56,650 nucleotides of DNA from Prorocentrum cordatum (Eukaryota; Sar; Dinophyceae; Prorocentrales; Prorocentraceae). The translations under genes and the position numbers were made by a program. The stretch's first letter is position 1. The number at the start of each line of letters is the position of its first letter. The DNA lies in contig CAUYUJ010002051.1 of NCBI GenBank assembly GCA_963575745.1, positions 37,501 to 94,150 on the forward strand, given 5' to 3'. Under the pieces are notes generated by a model. The model saw only the letters and a program-made list of their open reading frames with translations, did not search any database and had not been told where the DNA came from. Of the stretch, positions 20,699 through 30,136 are shown in pieces.

Positions 20699-21643
20699 GG
20701 TTCTCTTTTTGTGGATGGCAGTTGCACGAAACATCCAGTCCGGGAGCTCTCCCGAGCCGCCAGCAGTATTGTGATGGTTGACGATGCTGGAAATGCCGTC
20801 GCCGAGTTTCGTGCTCCCGTCTGGGCTCCCTATCCTCAGACTCCCCGGTCGGCCGAATTCAGCTGCCTGACGTGGGCCACGGTGCTCAGCTCGGCCGCTT
20901 TCTCTGTTTTCTCCGATTCCAGTAACGTTGTCAAACAAGCTTGTCGCCCAAAGGTTGTACAGCTTTCGGGCAAACTAGTGTATTCAGGGGCGTTCTTGCA
21001 GATATATGCTCAGGGCAGGGCTCCACCGGCCGATTGCGTCAAGGTCGCCGCTCACCGTGACATCGATGAGGCCGGAATCGACGACACGGAGCGTTGGCGG
21101 AGGCTTGGCAATCACCATGCGGATTTGTCGGCGAAGCACGCCACAAGTATACACCCGCGAGACGAGTCTCGGCTGGCGGTCATTGACAAGCAGGTGAAGT
21201 ATGCTCGCGAGACGATTCGTCTTGCCGCGAATGTGCTCCATCTATGGCCCGACGTGGACCTGTCGACGGCGGAGAGGGTGAAGTACACTCCTGCCGCGAC
21301 AGCTGCTTCGGGCCACCGTTGGGAACGATGGGGGAGTATCTGGAGGTGCGCCGTGTGTTTACGCGGGAGCCGTGCCGAGCAGCCACCTCCAGGTACTTGC
21401 CCCCGGACTCCTCGCTGCACGCTTCGAGACAAAATGCTTTGGAGCACCGCACAATTGCGTTCGATTGCAGCGACGGTTCGGTTCTATTCATCTGCGCGCG
21501 TTGCAAATGTCACAGCAGCAGCGGACAGATCCGAGGCCTGGCCCAAAAGTGCCAGCCTCCGCCGTCTCGTGCTGCCAAGTACGGGCGGAATGCTCTCTCC
21601 AAGGGACAGCATCCGAATTTCAGGCAGCAGCAAGCAGGGGTGA
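20699..21643 (+). pseudogene. RNase H domain in frame after a TGA
   Basis: Removes RNA from the RNA:DNA hybrid during retrotransposition. All four acidic positions are visible: Asp in FVDGSC (codon 20714), Glu in SAEFSCLTWA (20855), Asp in VFSDSSNVV (20915), and Asp in GNHHADLSAKHA (21122). An Ala-His-Arg before the last motif fits the usual His. It is followed by WRCAVCLRGSR and CPRTPRC, the first half of a zinc tail. It shares the RT frame and is separated only by TGA 20696-20698, so it is either read through or a lightly damaged single polyprotein. Confidence 0.8.
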
Positions 21644-21837
21644 GGGTCAATACTGACAACCTCATGCCATGTTTCAGTATTTCTTCCTCCCCCTCCTCCG
21701 TCCCCCTCCTTCCACCAGTCGGTCTCTCTGAAGCTCAGCAGCTTTCGAGTGTTGTGTCCAGCTTCCGCATGGAGGAAGATTCGCAACCTTGGATTCCGGC
21801 TGCTGGTCAAAGATGTATTGCTGACGACTCGGACTGA
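21430..21837 (+). pseudogene. Zinc-binding tail, +1 frame relative to RNase H
   Basis: In a different frame from RNase H: HRTIAFDCSDGSVLFICARC then GLAQKCQPPP and KGQHPN, the second half of the paired zinc tail. A frameshift near 21400-21440 separates it from WRCAVC. It continues as a Ser-rich tail to the stop at 21837. The tail layout matches 22261-22600. Confidence 0.6.
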
Positions 21838-21937
21838 CCTATTCCTTTGAAGGCACTGGCACCTCCCTCCGTTGCTAGTGTGGCCGCCTGTTAGTCATGC
21901 TCTGGAGGCGCTGAGCGTGGAGCTCAACAAACAAATC

Positions 21938-22197
21938 CTCCTCCTCCTCCTCCTCCTCTTCCTCCTCCTCCTCCTCCTCCTCTCCTCCTCCTCCCTCCTC
22001 CCTCCTCCCTCCCCCCCGCTCCCCCCCCTCCCTCCTCCCTCCCTCCCTCCCCCTCCCTCCCTCCCTCCCTCCCCCCCATGTCCCTTCCTCTCCCCTCCAT
22101 CTTTCCCTCCATCCTTCGTCCCTCCATCCTCCCTCCTCCCTCCCCCCTCCCTCCTCCTCGTCCTCCTCCTCCTCCTCCTCCTCCTCCTCGTCCTCCT
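21938..22197 (+). repeat. (CCT)n/(CCCT)n tract
   Basis: A polypyrimidine tract with CCT and CCCT/CCCTC phases, directly joined to a retroelement tail. Confidence 0.9.
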
Positions 22198-22668
22198 CGG
22201 CAAGGGCCGCCCGAAGGGGCCCGCGCCCACGTCCTCCTCTGGAGGAGGGGGGCGTGGCGTTGCTCGACGTGCGGGCGAAAGGCCTTCTCTAGCAAGACCA
22301 GGCGCGCGTTGGCGCGCAGGCCCTGCCATGGCAAGATGAGGGTGGATCGTCGGTGGGGTGTTGGGTTGGGGCGGGGGGATGGGGAAGGCGTCATCTCTCC
22401 CGCCCTCCGCGGTGCGGCCTTGGGGCACGAATTGCACCGCGTGGGCCAGTATACATTCTGCGATCAGTGCGGTGTGTTCTCGAGCGAGAGGGGGTGCAAG
22501 CTCTTGGCTGCCTGCGTGGGGGGCCCTGCGAACCCCACCGCAGAGTACCGCCTCTCGCTCCTGCGCCGAGGCAAAAATCCTTATGCAGTGAAGGTCTCCC
22601 TGGAGGCAGAGCCGCGCTCCCTGGTACAGGAGGAGTGCGCAGCGTTCTGGGAGCGCCTCATGGACTGA
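22198..22668 (+). pseudogene. Detached zinc-binding tail of a LINE-like element
   Basis: Two Cys modules: WRCSTCGRKAFSSKTRRALA with a following Cys-His, and FCDQCGVFSSERGCKLLAAC followed by RLSLLRRGKNPY. This is the same C-terminal arrangement as in the RT-RNase H element just upstream, so it is the 3' coding end of a second copy whose RT and RNase H have been replaced by the CCT tract. The frame ends at TGA 22666-22668. No start is assigned. Confidence 0.6.
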
Positions 22669-22779
22669 TCTGGAAGGGGCGGGATGGCACCCCGAGGTGG
22701 AGTGCCCGCCCATCCGTCTCACATGTGGCGAGCTGGGGCGGGGACCGCCAGGCATCGTTCTTGCAGCAAAAAAACCTCG

Positions 22780-23106
22780 TCCTCCTCGTCCTTCTCCTCC
22801 TCCTCCTCCTCCTCCTCCTCTTCCTCCTCCTCCTCTTCGTCCTTCTCCTCGTGCTCCTCCTCCTCCTCCTCCTCCTCCTCCTCCTCCTCCTCCTGGTCCT
22901 CCTCCTCCTCCTCCTCCACCTCCTCCTTTTCTCCTCCTCCTCCTCCTTGTCCTCCTCCTTCTCCTCCTCTCCTCCTTCTCCTCCTCCATTTCGTCCTCCT
23001 CCTCCTCCTCCTCCTCCTCCTCCTCCTCCTCCCCTCGTCCTCCTCCTCCTCCTCCTCTCCTCCTCCTCCTCCTCCTCCTCCTCCTCCTCCTCCTCCTCCT
23101 CCTCCG
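22780..23106 (+). repeat. (CCT)n tract
   Basis: About 325 bases of CCT/CTC triplets with scattered TTC, CGT and GGT. Confidence 0.95.
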
Positions 23107-23343
23107 GGCCGTTTCGGCGCGAGCAGGCGCCCCCGCGCGCCGCGCCGCCGCGCTGTTCGGGCGCGGGCGAGTTGGGCGGCTGCCTTCCCTGGCTGGTGCT
23201 CGCGCTTTTCGACGCACATTTCGGAGCGGCGCAGCGTCGAGGGGCCTAGCAGCTGGCGCATGACATAGGACAAAAAGGGCGCTGGTTGGGCGGCCTCGGC
23301 AACAGCAGAGCTGGCGCCGTGGAGGCAGGCCTACGCCCCCCAG

Positions 23344-23946
23344 ATGCAGCGCGTGGCGGAGATTGTGCATGCGGCGGCGGGCACAGCGGTGACAGAAGCA
23401 GCGATGGCGGCCCTAGGCGCGCGGACTGTGCGGTCGCCGCCTGCGGGGGCCCGTCGGGCGGTGAGGGCGGTGAGGGCGGCTAGTCCGTCGAAGAGGAGGC
23501 CGACCCCAAGGCCCAGCCAGGCGCCGTCGCACTTGGCTATCGAAGGCGGCTCGGTAGGGGGCGAGGAGGTCGAATCGCGCATCGAGCCACCGCCTGGCCA
23601 GTGGGGCGCGCCGCGGCCCCCGCCGAGGTCGAGGGTGCGGAGCCGCGCGCCCCCTCCCGAGCCAGCGGGCAGCCGCGCCGCGAGGGCAGCCTGCCGAGCG
23701 CTGGAGGAGAGGGCCTACCTGCTGAAGGCCGGGAGGGAGACGCTGCAGGCGGACCACTGCCAGCTCGAGCGGGAGACGGTGCAACTGGCGCTGGAGAGGG
23801 CGATGCTGGCGCCGCAGCCGCAGCGCGCATCCAAGGAGGCCTCCGAGCGCGCGCTGGCGGAGCAGGTCCGCGAGCAGAAGAGGGCGCCCCAGGTGGACGC
23901 GGTGAAGGAGGAGCCCTCTGCTTCACCAGCCCGGGCCCCCTGGTAG
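23344..23946 (+). CDS. Hypothetical coiled-coil-like protein segment
   Basis: A 200-aa frame not made of a simple repeat. An Ala/Arg/Pro-rich first half leads to a heptad-like helical stretch (ALEERAYLLKAGRETLQAD, then QLERETVQLALERAML and ASERALAEQVREQKRA), which suggests a coiled coil. It ends at TAG 23944-23946. A different frame with the same style of sequence opens at 24017, so the two may be exons of one gene with a short intron around 23900-24020, or a frameshifted copy. The family is not recognised; a gag-like role in a retroelement is possible but unsupported. Confidence 0.35.
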   Translation: MQRVAEIVHAAAGTAVTEAAMAALGARTVRSPPAGARRAVRAVRAASPSKRRPTPRPSQAPSHLAIEGGSVGGEEVESRIEPPPGQWGAPRPPPRSRVRSRAPPPEPAGSRAARAACRALEERAYLLKAGRETLQADHCQLERETVQLALERAMLAPQPQRASKEASERALAEQVREQKRAPQVDAVKEEPSASPARAPW

Positions 23947-24016
23947 CGGCTGGAGGAGCGACAGGAGGGCACGACCAAGGCGGAGAAGAAGGGCAAGAAG
24001 GAGAAACGTAAGAAAC

Positions 24017-24730
24017 ATGAGAAGAAAGACTGAAAGAAACCCAGCGCGGCTGAGTCGCCGCCGGAGGAGCGGCCAGGAGCCGGGCCAAGGGGGCGAGCGA
24101 GTCGACCCCGAGGCAGCGCAAGGGCTGGGGCTCCCACGGGAAGAGGCGTCATCGCAGCCGCAGTCGCCGCCGAGCGAGGACGGCACGACCCGCGGCCTGA
24201 CGCGGGTGCAGTTGAGCGACCTGTCGGTGGAGAACGACGGGTCGGAAGACCAGGGCGAACTCCTCCGTTGGTGCCTGGAGCTGGGCTCTGGCGTGGCCCC
24301 TGTGCGCGGCGCTGGGGGCGATGGGGCCGAGCAGCCGCGGCGCGGCGCTGTGGATCCGCCCTCGGTGCTGGCGCACCCGACCATCGGTGGTGGCAAGGTG
24401 GAGGGCGATGGCACGTTGCAGTCCAGCTATCAGTACGAGTGTGAGGTCAAGGAGAAGCAGGAGAAGCAGGCGGTACCTCAAGACGCGCTGGTGCGCGCAG
24501 GTGGCGTCGGGCACGAGTTCAAGGAGAAGCAGGCGGCACTTCAAGACGCGCTGGTGCACGCAGGTGGCGCCAGGGATAAGAAGGATATGGCCGCGGTCAT
24601 CGAGGCCAACCAGTCTGCGCACGCTCGCGGGCGTGCGGCGCAGGAGGCGAGGATGGCGGAGTGGCGGCTTGGCCATGACGGGCTCGTGCCGCTGAGGACC
24701 GGCAAGGGCGGCAAGATCAATAAGGTCTAG
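24017..24730 (+). CDS. Hypothetical protein with KEKQ-ALVHAGG repeats
   Basis: A 237-aa frame. Acidic/Ser-rich middle (LTRVQLSDLSVENDGSEDQG), then two repeats of about 60 nt: KEKQEKQAVPQDALVRAGGV and FKEKQAALQDALVHAGGA. A charged helical end follows (ANQSAHARGRAAQEARMAEW). It stops at TAG 24728-24730. The same frame reopens at once and contains two more relatives of the repeat, so the TAG may be a recent mutation. Not recognised. Confidence 0.35.
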   Translation: MRRKTERNPARLSRRRRSGQEPGQGGERVDPEAAQGLGLPREEASSQPQSPPSEDGTTRGLTRVQLSDLSVENDGSEDQGELLRWCLELGSGVAPVRGAGGDGAEQPRRGAVDPPSVLAHPTIGGGKVEGDGTLQSSYQYECEVKEKQEKQAVPQDALVRAGGVGHEFKEKQAALQDALVHAGGARDKKDMAAVIEANQSAHARGRAAQEARMAEWRLGHDGLVPLRTGKGGKINKV

Positions 24731-24733
24731 TCA

Positions 24734-25290
24734 GTGCCTCCAGATCTGGTGCATGCTGGAGGTGTCAAGGCGAAAGCGAAGCAGGGCAATTTCATGGAGG
24801 AGCAGGCGGTACCTCTTGTGCTGGTGCACGCAGGCGGAGGGTTGGAGTTTTGCCGCCCTCCGCCTCGGCGGGAAGCGGAGCAGAACACCCGCGACGACGT
24901 GGGCCTCTCGGGCGACATGAGACGGTTGGAGCAGCAGTCCGTGGGCGTCAAGGAGTCGGAAGGCGAGGAGCTGGAGGCTACCCGCGGTGCCTGCGGTGCG
25001 GGCTCCTCAGGGGATCGCGTCGATTTGGAGGAGATCGAGTCCATGAAGGAATCCCTGAAGGTACAGATGCTGAACACAAAGCTCACGAAGCTGGGCCTCG
25101 ACAGCGTCGACAGCTCGGAGCACGAGGTGGCTGCCCTCCGCGCGGTGCTCAGGGGCCTCTCGCCCGGCCCGAGCAGCTGGGCGGGGTCCTGGAAGCGCTG
25201 CGCGGCGAGCTCGGGGGGGGGGGCTGATTGCCTGGGAGAGGCTCTTCGAGGAGGCCAGCCTGGAAGCGCCATCCCATCCCTCCTGCTCGT
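24734..25290 (+). CDS. Continuation of the KEKQ-HAGG frame after TAG
   Basis: Same reading frame as the preceding entry. Contains PDLVHAGGVKAKAKQ and EEQAVPLVLVHAGGGLEF, then an acidic helical stretch (RVDLEEIESMKESLKVQMLN, then TKLTKLGLDSVDSSEHEVAA) that could form a coiled coil. Coding character fades near the G9 run at 25214. Beyond about 25290 the frame runs into microsatellites. Function unknown. Confidence 0.3.
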
Positions 25291-25439
25291 CTTGGCCCCG
25301 CGGGGGCCAAGTCGTGGGGAGGGACGGCGCGGTGGCGCGTCTGGTGGCGTGGCGCCCCAGGCTAGGCTTCCCTTTCGCTGGGCGCGAGGGACCTCGGTCC
25401 ATTGCCTGTTCCCTGTTCCTCCTCCGCCTGCGCCTCCCG

Positions 25440-25527
25440 CCTCCCGCCTTCCTCCGCCTCCTCCTTGTCCTCCTCCTCCTCCTCCTCCTCCTCTTTCTCC
25501 TCCTCCCCCTCCTCCTCTTCCTCCGCC

Positions 25528-25571
<44 letters not shown>

Positions 25572-25959
25572 GTCATCGTCATCACCATCATCATCATCAC
25601 CATCATCATCAGCATCATCATCATCGTCAGCGCCAACAACGTCGTCATAATCATCATCTTCAGCATCATCATCACCAGCATCGTTACCAACGTCAATATC
25701 AGCCGCCGCTTCATATTAGTAATATTACTAGTAGTATTATTATCACCATTACTAGTAGTAGCATGTTATACTACTGTTATTGTTATGAAATAGTATTATT
25801 AGTTTTAGTATTGCCCTTATGATTATGAATATTATGATTATTATTATTCGTATTCGTGTTTTTATTATTATTGTTTTTTGTATTTTTAGTATTAGTATGT
25901 TTTATTAATTATTTTTAGTAGTATTACTCGTATTGTTATTATTCGTAGTAGTAGTAGTC

Positions 25960-26014
<55 letters not shown>

Positions 26015-26125
26015 GAGTAGGAGTAGGAGTAGGAGTAGGAGTAGGAGTAGCGGTGGTGGTCGTACCAACATTATTAGTAGTACGTGCATGTTATTGTTAT
26101 TGTCCGTATTCCTCTTCATCCTCAT

Positions 26126-26156
<31 letters not shown>

Positions 26157-26850
26157 AGCATCATCTTCATCAGCATCATCATCATCAGCAGCATCGTCGT
26201 CATCGTCATCATCAGCATCATTCCGCCTCCTCCTCCTCCTGCCTCCTCCAGCCGTTTCCTCCTATTCCTCCTCCTCCTTCTCCTCCTCCTCCTCCCGCCT
26301 TTTCCTCCTCCTCCTCCTCCTCCAGTTCCTCCTCCTCCTTCTCCTCCTCCTCCTTCTCCTCCTCCTCCTTCTCCTCCTCCTCCTCCTCCTCCTACACCCC
26401 GTCCTGTTCCTCCACCTCCTCCTCCTCCTCCTCCTGCTCTTCGTCCTCGTCCTCCACCTCTAACTCGTCCTACTCGTCCTCGTCCTCCTCCTCCTCCTCT
26501 TCCTCCTCCTCCCCTTCCTTCTCCTGCTCCTGCTCCTCCTCCTCCTCCTCCTCCTTCTGCTCCTCCTCTTCCCCCTCCTTGTCCTCCTCCTCCGCCTCCT
26601 CTTCCTTCTACTCCTCCTCCTCATCATCCTCCTCTTCCTCCTTCTCCCCCTCCTCCTCCTTCTTCCCCCGCCTCATCCTCCTCCTCTTCCCCTTCTTGCT
26701 GCTTCCTCCTCCTCCTCTCCCCTTTTGCTCTCCTCCCCCTCCTCCTTCTCCTCATTTTTCTCCTCTTCCTCCTCCTCCTCCTCCACCTCCTCCTTCTCCT
26801 CCTCCTCCTCCTCCTCCTCCTCTGGCCTCCTCCTCCTCCGCTTCCTCCTT
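25440..26850 (+). repeat. Compound microsatellite block
   Basis: In order: CCT tract (25440-25530), ATC/TCA tract (25530-25700), AT-rich ATT/AGT section (25715-25925), GTA tract (25935-26055, GTAGTA changing to GGAGTA), ATC/AGC tract (26115-26222), and a second CCT tract (26223-26850). Each transition is a single-base change of the triplet. No gene. Confidence 0.9.
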
Positions 26851-27089
26851 CCCGACTCCGAATCGCCCATTGATCGCCGGTAGGGTCCTGATAGTCCCGA
26901 CCCGCCCTGGAAGGTGTGGATTTGCAATCGGTGGGTCATCGCCGATCTATCGGCGGTGATGTATCGCCGATCCCAGGTCGATGCATCCCCCCCAATGCCA
27001 GTCCCCCCCCCGATCGTTGCCCCTCAGGGAATGGTCTGTCAATGTTCTACTTGGCGCTACGTGGCCCGCGGCGTTTTTTGTCCCAGATC
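26851..27089. other. No gene seen; CGATC-rich spacer
   Basis: GATCGCCG and CCGATC motifs recur loosely at 26865-26975. No coding motif. Confidence 0.4.
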
Positions 27090-27091
27090 TC

Positions 27092-27166
<75 letters not shown>

Positions 27167-27172
27167 TATTCC
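27090..27172 (+). repeat. (ACG)n tract
   Basis: About 80 bases of GAC/ACG triplets. Confidence 0.9.
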
Positions 27173-27365
27173 TCTTCTCGATCGGCGGAGCGTCTTTGGG
27201 TGGTCCTCGCTGCGCTCCATGCGGAGATCATCTCCAGGAAGAAGACTGAAGACTGCGAGGAGCAGTAGCGGCACGTGAACTCATTAGTCCCTAATCGCAT
27301 CTTGCCATGTTGATATTCTGTCTTCAGCCTCCGCCGCTAGAGAGAACGGCCGTCATCTATCCCAT

Positions 27366-27512
27366 TTTCTCTCTCTCTCTCTCTTCTCTCTCTCTCTGTT
27401 GCTCTCTCTTTCTCTTTCTTTCTTTGTTACTCTCTCTCTCTCTCTCTCTCCTATGTGAGAGAGAGAGAAAGAAGAAAGACTCGCGCGAAAGAGAGTCTCT
27501 TTCGTGCGAGTC
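27366..27512. repeat. CT tract, GA tract and a 17-bp hairpin
   Basis: Polypyrimidine (CT)n to 27450, then (GA)n from about 27457, so the two can pair. This is followed by GACTCGCGCGAAAGAGA (27478-27494) facing its inverse at 27496-27512 with one mismatch. Confidence 0.75.
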
Positions 27513-27671
27513 TCCCGGTCTGGCCGCCCCAAGAGGCCTCAGCCGCCATCGAGGAGAGTTCCCAGCATCCCGAGTCCGGCACCACTGGCTGCCACGAGGA
27601 CTTTGGCGACCTTCTCGTGTGGAAGCCGTCAGAGTGTCCGTGTCCATGCTTGTGTCCATTCTGGCTTCTAT

Positions 27672-27775
27672 ATCGAAGACGCGTGCGGCGAACCACCACC
27701 GCCCTCTGCCCTTTGGAAGCTCCAATGTGGCCGAATGTTTGGCCAAAGATTGGCCCAGCTATTAGACTAGCCGGC
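27672..27775 (+). repeat. Dispersed repeat C, copy 1
   Basis: CGAAGACGCGTGCGGCGAA, CCGCCCTCTGCC-TTTGGAAG and TGTGGCCGAATGTT occur in the same order as at 49088-49190. No function seen. Confidence 0.6.
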
Positions 27776-27819
27776 CGCTCTGCGGTTGATCGGGGTTTTT
27801 GTGTGTATATATGTAAATA

Positions 27820-28049
27820 TATCCGAATGATACTCATAATAAGGATAAGAAGAACAAGACGAAGAAGAGGAATAACAATAATAAGAAAACTAATAATAAT
27901 AATAATAAGAAGAAGAAGAAGAAGAAGGGGCGTGCGCCTGTGCTCGACGACGATGGTGAGAAAGAGCGGGCGGCGGTGGCGCGGCGGGTGAGGATCAGGA
28001 GGGTGAGGATCAGTAGCGTGAGGCTCACGAGCTGGAGGTCCCTGGAGGT
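27820..28049. other. AT-rich AAT/AAG run, then spacer
   Basis: At 27830-27930 a run of AAT and AAG triplets, then GC-rich sequence. No gene. Confidence 0.5.
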
Positions 28050-28097
28050 CATTCGTCCTCCTCCTCCTCCTCCTCCTCCTCCTCCTCCTCCTCCTCC
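28050..28097 (+). repeat. (CCT)n tract
   Basis: Short run of CCT triplets. Confidence 0.9.
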
Positions 28098-28215
28098 ACA
28101 TTCTCGCTCTCTCCTCCTCCTCCTCCTTTCCTCTCGCCTCCTTTCTCATCCGTCCTCCTGCGTTTTCCTCCCTGCTCATCGTTCTCCTCCTCGTGCTCGC
28201 CCTCGTGCTAGTCCT

Positions 28216-28735
28216 CGTTATCGTCCTCGCCTGGTGCGCCCGGCGCGCCTGGCGCGCCCGGCGCATCGCCGGAAATGGTCCCTGGTGGTGCGCTGAGCTA
28301 GGGCTCGTGGGGTAGTTTTGCGAGGATGCCTCGAGCGAGGGCGCCGGATCGGGACACGCCCGGTGCACTCGGCGCGCCTGGCGCATCGCTGGAAATGGTT
28401 CCTGGGGGCTCGTTGGGGGCCCGTGGAGGGATTTTGCGAAGATGTCTCGAGCGAGGGCGCCAGATGGGGACACGCCTGGTGCGCCCGGCGCACCGCTGGA
28501 GATGGTCCCTGCGTGGGGGTACCATAGGGGGCCGCGGGGCGATTTTGCGAGGATGTCTCGAGTGACGGCGCCGGATGGGGACACGCCGGGTGCGCCCGGC
28601 GCATCGTCGGAAATGAGATGTGCTGGGAGCCCGTGGGGCGATTTTGCGAGGATGTCTCGAGCGAGGGCGACGGATCAGGATACCTACGCCCGGTGCGCCA
28701 GGCGCATCGCCGGAAATGGTAATGGTCCCTGGGGG
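28216..28735 (+). repeat. Tandem repeat of 99-116 bp
   Basis: GATGYCTCGAGCGAGGGCG landmarks occur at 28325, 28441, 28552 and 28651. Units share TTTTGCGAGGATGTCTCGAG, GGACACGCC-GGTGCGCC and GGCGCATCGCCGGAAATG. Long Met-Ser-Arg-Ala frames are side effects. Confidence 0.75.
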
Positions 28736-28870
28736 TGCGCTGGGAGGCGAAAGTCGACTTCCTCGCGCGCCGGAGGTCAGGATGACGTGAGTTCCACAGA
28801 AACTCCCTCAACGCATGTGCTCCCCCAGGTGTTGTGGAGACCCTTGGGGGAACGCTCCCGGGGAGGAACA

Positions 28871-29031
28871 GAGGAGGAGGAGGAGGAGGAGGAGGAGGAG
28901 GAGGAGGAGGAGGAGGAGGAGGAGGAGGAGGGAGGAGGAGGAGGAAGGATGGGAGGAGGAGGAGGAGGAGGAAGAGGAGGAGGAGCAGGAAGAGGAGGAG
29001 GAGGAGGAGGAGGAGGAGGAGGAGGAGGAGA
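28871..29031 (+). repeat. (GGA)n tract
   Basis: About 160 bases of GGA triplets ending directly at the relict spliced leader. Confidence 0.9.
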
Positions 29032-29053
29032 TCCGTAGCCATTTTGGCTCAAG
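29032..29053 (+). other. Relict dinoflagellate spliced leader
   Basis: The 22 bases at 29032-29053 are T followed by CCGTAGCCATTTTGGCTC and AAG, an exact match to the dinoflagellate trans-spliced leader (first base A, G or T). It is followed by CCCCACGCC rather than the GT donor expected in a leader RNA gene. It is therefore most simply the 5' end of a spliced mRNA that was copied back into the genome. Confidence 0.9.
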
Positions 29054-30065
29054 CCCCACGCCTCCCTCGGGGATCTCGTGGGGTTTGGGCATCCGTGCCC
29101 GTCTGCTCGAGGTGCCTGCGCGGGGTCGGCCGCGCGCGCCTCGCACGCGGGACGGGGCTGCTGCCTGGCTCTCCGGCGCCGCCCTGCTGGTGGGCGCCGC
29201 CGTGCGGGCCGCCGTCGAGGCCAAGGCCTCGCACCGCTCCCCGGCCACTGTCGTGCGCGCGGCGGTCGCGGCTGCTGCCTCTGCAGCCGCTGCGCCGCCT
29301 GGCGCGCGGGGCGCTGAGCCTGGGGCTGCTGGTCGCGAGCCTGCGGCGCCGTCTGCCGCTGCGGCGGCCAGGGCGGCGCGTCGGCGAGGGCGCCGACGTC
29401 GACGTGCTGCTCGACGTGCTGCTGATGCGCCTGCTGCTGGTGCGGCGGTCGCCACGGCGGACGACGACGGCATGCGGACGGACGGCTCCATCGAGGACGA
29501 GTGAGCCGACGCCCCCGCCGCTGCCGCGCCTTTGGCGCTGCCCGCGGCTGGTGCGCGGGTGCCCGCAGGTGCCGCCGTGGCACGCTCCACTCGTGAGTCG
29601 CCTGGAGCAGGGCTCGGCGGCGAGGGGGAGGGTGCCATACTGCCCGCGGCGTGTGCGCCTGCGGCGGCTGCTGCTGCTGCTGCTGCTGGCGCGGAGGTGG
29701 AGAGCGCCAAGGACGTGGCCTCGGTCACGGCCGCGCTGATTTCGGCGTGGGTCAACACGCCTGGGGCCCGCGTTGCCGCTCTCCAGCCCCACTTCGCGGG
29801 CAGGCCCGTCGACCGCCTCCGCGCCTGGCTGGACCAGGCGGTGGAGGGGCTCGATGTCGGCACCCGGTCGGGGGGGGGGGAGGCAGCGGAAGTGTCGGCG
29901 GTGATGCTCATTCCCGTGGAGGGTGAGCGCCGCCAGCCCCTTCCCCCCCTCCCCGTACATGGAGTCCGCCTAAGGCGCCCTCCAGCGCATCGCCCTCTGA
30001 GGCGATCGAGCGGCGAGTTGCGCTGCTCGCGGTGGCGGAAAGGAGTCGCTTTCCGCTCGGGCTGA
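29054..30065 (+). pseudogene. Ala-rich frame following the spliced-leader relic
   Basis: One frame is open from the leader to TGA 29502-29504 and again to 30065. The first part is Ala/Arg-rich low complexity. The second holds a more protein-like stretch near 29700-29920 (SAKDVASVTAALISAWVNTP, then VDRLRAWLDQAVEGLDVG), which may be helical. If the leader marks a retrocopied mRNA, this is its body, now broken by the TGA. The family is not recognised. Confidence 0.35.
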
Positions 30066-30076
30066 GTCGAGAAGGA

Positions 30077-30136
30077 AGAGGAGGAGGAGGAGGAGGAGGA
30101 GGAGGAGGAGGAGGAGGAGGAGGAGGAGGAGGAGTA
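30077..30136 (+). repeat. (GGA)n tract
   Basis: Short run of GGA triplets. Confidence 0.9.

Noticed and set aside
27901-28584. Long minus-strand frame (377 aa) across the 28.2-28.7 kb repeats
   Set aside because: Made of the 99-116-bp tandem repeat plus AAT/AAG and CCT runs; no domain.
29032-29053. A functional SL RNA gene
   Set aside because: The leader is not followed by a GT donor or an Sm-like site; it runs straight into CCCCACGCC.
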